Under the pieces are notes generated by a model. That model saw only the letters and a list, made by a program, of their open reading frames with translations, had not been told where the DNA came from and made no database searches. Positions 6,073 to 6,181 of a stretch of 6,181 nt of DNA are shown piece by piece. The DNA comes from Clostridiales bacterium (GTDB taxonomy: Bacteria > Bacillota > Clostridia > Lachnospirales > JAITVM01). Position 1 is the stretch's first letter; each line of letters opens with the position of its first letter. A program made the position numbers and the translations under genes. Location of the stretch: the NCBI GenBank assembly GCA_031285815.1, contig JAITVM010000222.1:1-6181 (forward strand). Reading direction: 5' to 3'.

Positions 6073-6181
6073 CTATTCTTCTTTGCCCGTAATTATGGGC
6101 AGCTTGCTTTTTATATCAGAATAATCCGGCGCTTCTTCCTCTACATAGCCAAATTTGTGCTTATGCGCCTTATTATATTCG
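6073..6181 (-). CDS. dnaX: C-terminal end of the upstream gene, probably dnaX (DNA polymerase III gamma/tau subunit)
   Basis: An open frame enters from the right edge and ends at a TAG (6075-6073), giving 35 residues that begin EYNKAHKHKFGYVEEE and end LPIITGKEE. The piece is charged and hydrophilic, like the poorly conserved tails of clamp-loader gamma/tau proteins, but it has no diagnostic motif. The assignment rests mainly on position: dnaX lies directly upstream of ybaB in most Firmicutes, in the same direction and at short distance (57 nt here). Only the 3' end is inside the window. It could be another gene if local order differs. Confidence 0.55.
   Translation of the reverse strand, partial: EYNKAHKHKFGYVEEEAPDYSDIKSKLPIITGKEE

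Overview
This window holds six genes, all read from the minus strand, so transcription runs from high to low coordinates. Base composition is moderately AT-rich and the Shine-Dalgarno sites are strong (AGGAGG, GGAGG). The gene content is a dnaX-ybaB pair, a B12-type radical SAM protein joined to a DUF2344/TIGR03936 domain, an RNase E/G, and a short SPL-family radical SAM protein of a kind common in anaerobic clostridia. Together these point to a strictly or mostly anaerobic Firmicute of the class Clostridia. I cannot name genus or species from sequence alone.

In transcription order the layout is as follows. (1) 6181-6073 is the last 35 codons of an upstream gene, most likely dnaX (DNA polymerase III gamma/tau), judged mainly from its position. 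(2) 6015-5674 is ybaB/ebfC, a small nucleoid-associated protein. (3) 5673-5510 is a non-coding gap with a 60-nt imperfect palindrome (5573-5632) that lacks the U-tract of a normal terminator. The usual ybaB neighbour recR is absent. (4) 5509-2942 is a large fusion of a cobalamin-binding-like radical SAM protein (TIGR03960 type) with a radical-SAM-linked DUF2344 domain (TIGR03936 type). (5) 2942-1488 is an RNase E/G family endoribonuclease whose start overlaps the fusion's stop (TGATG). (6) 1460-924 is a DJ-1/PfpI-family protein. (7) 924-43 is an SPL-family radical SAM protein whose start overlaps the DJ-1 stop (TAATG). (8) 33-3 is a rho-independent-type terminator.

Genes 4 to 7 look like one transcription unit: gaps are 27 nt or less and two junctions overlap by one base. 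The fused radical SAM protein and RNase E/G are a recurrent clostridial pair. As far as I know the radical SAM partner has no established substrate, so this is the most interesting biology in the window. In many clostridia this pair is followed by ribosomal protein genes (rplU, rpmA). Here a DJ-1/SPL-like pair follows instead. No mobile elements, CRISPR arrays, tRNAs or rRNAs were seen.
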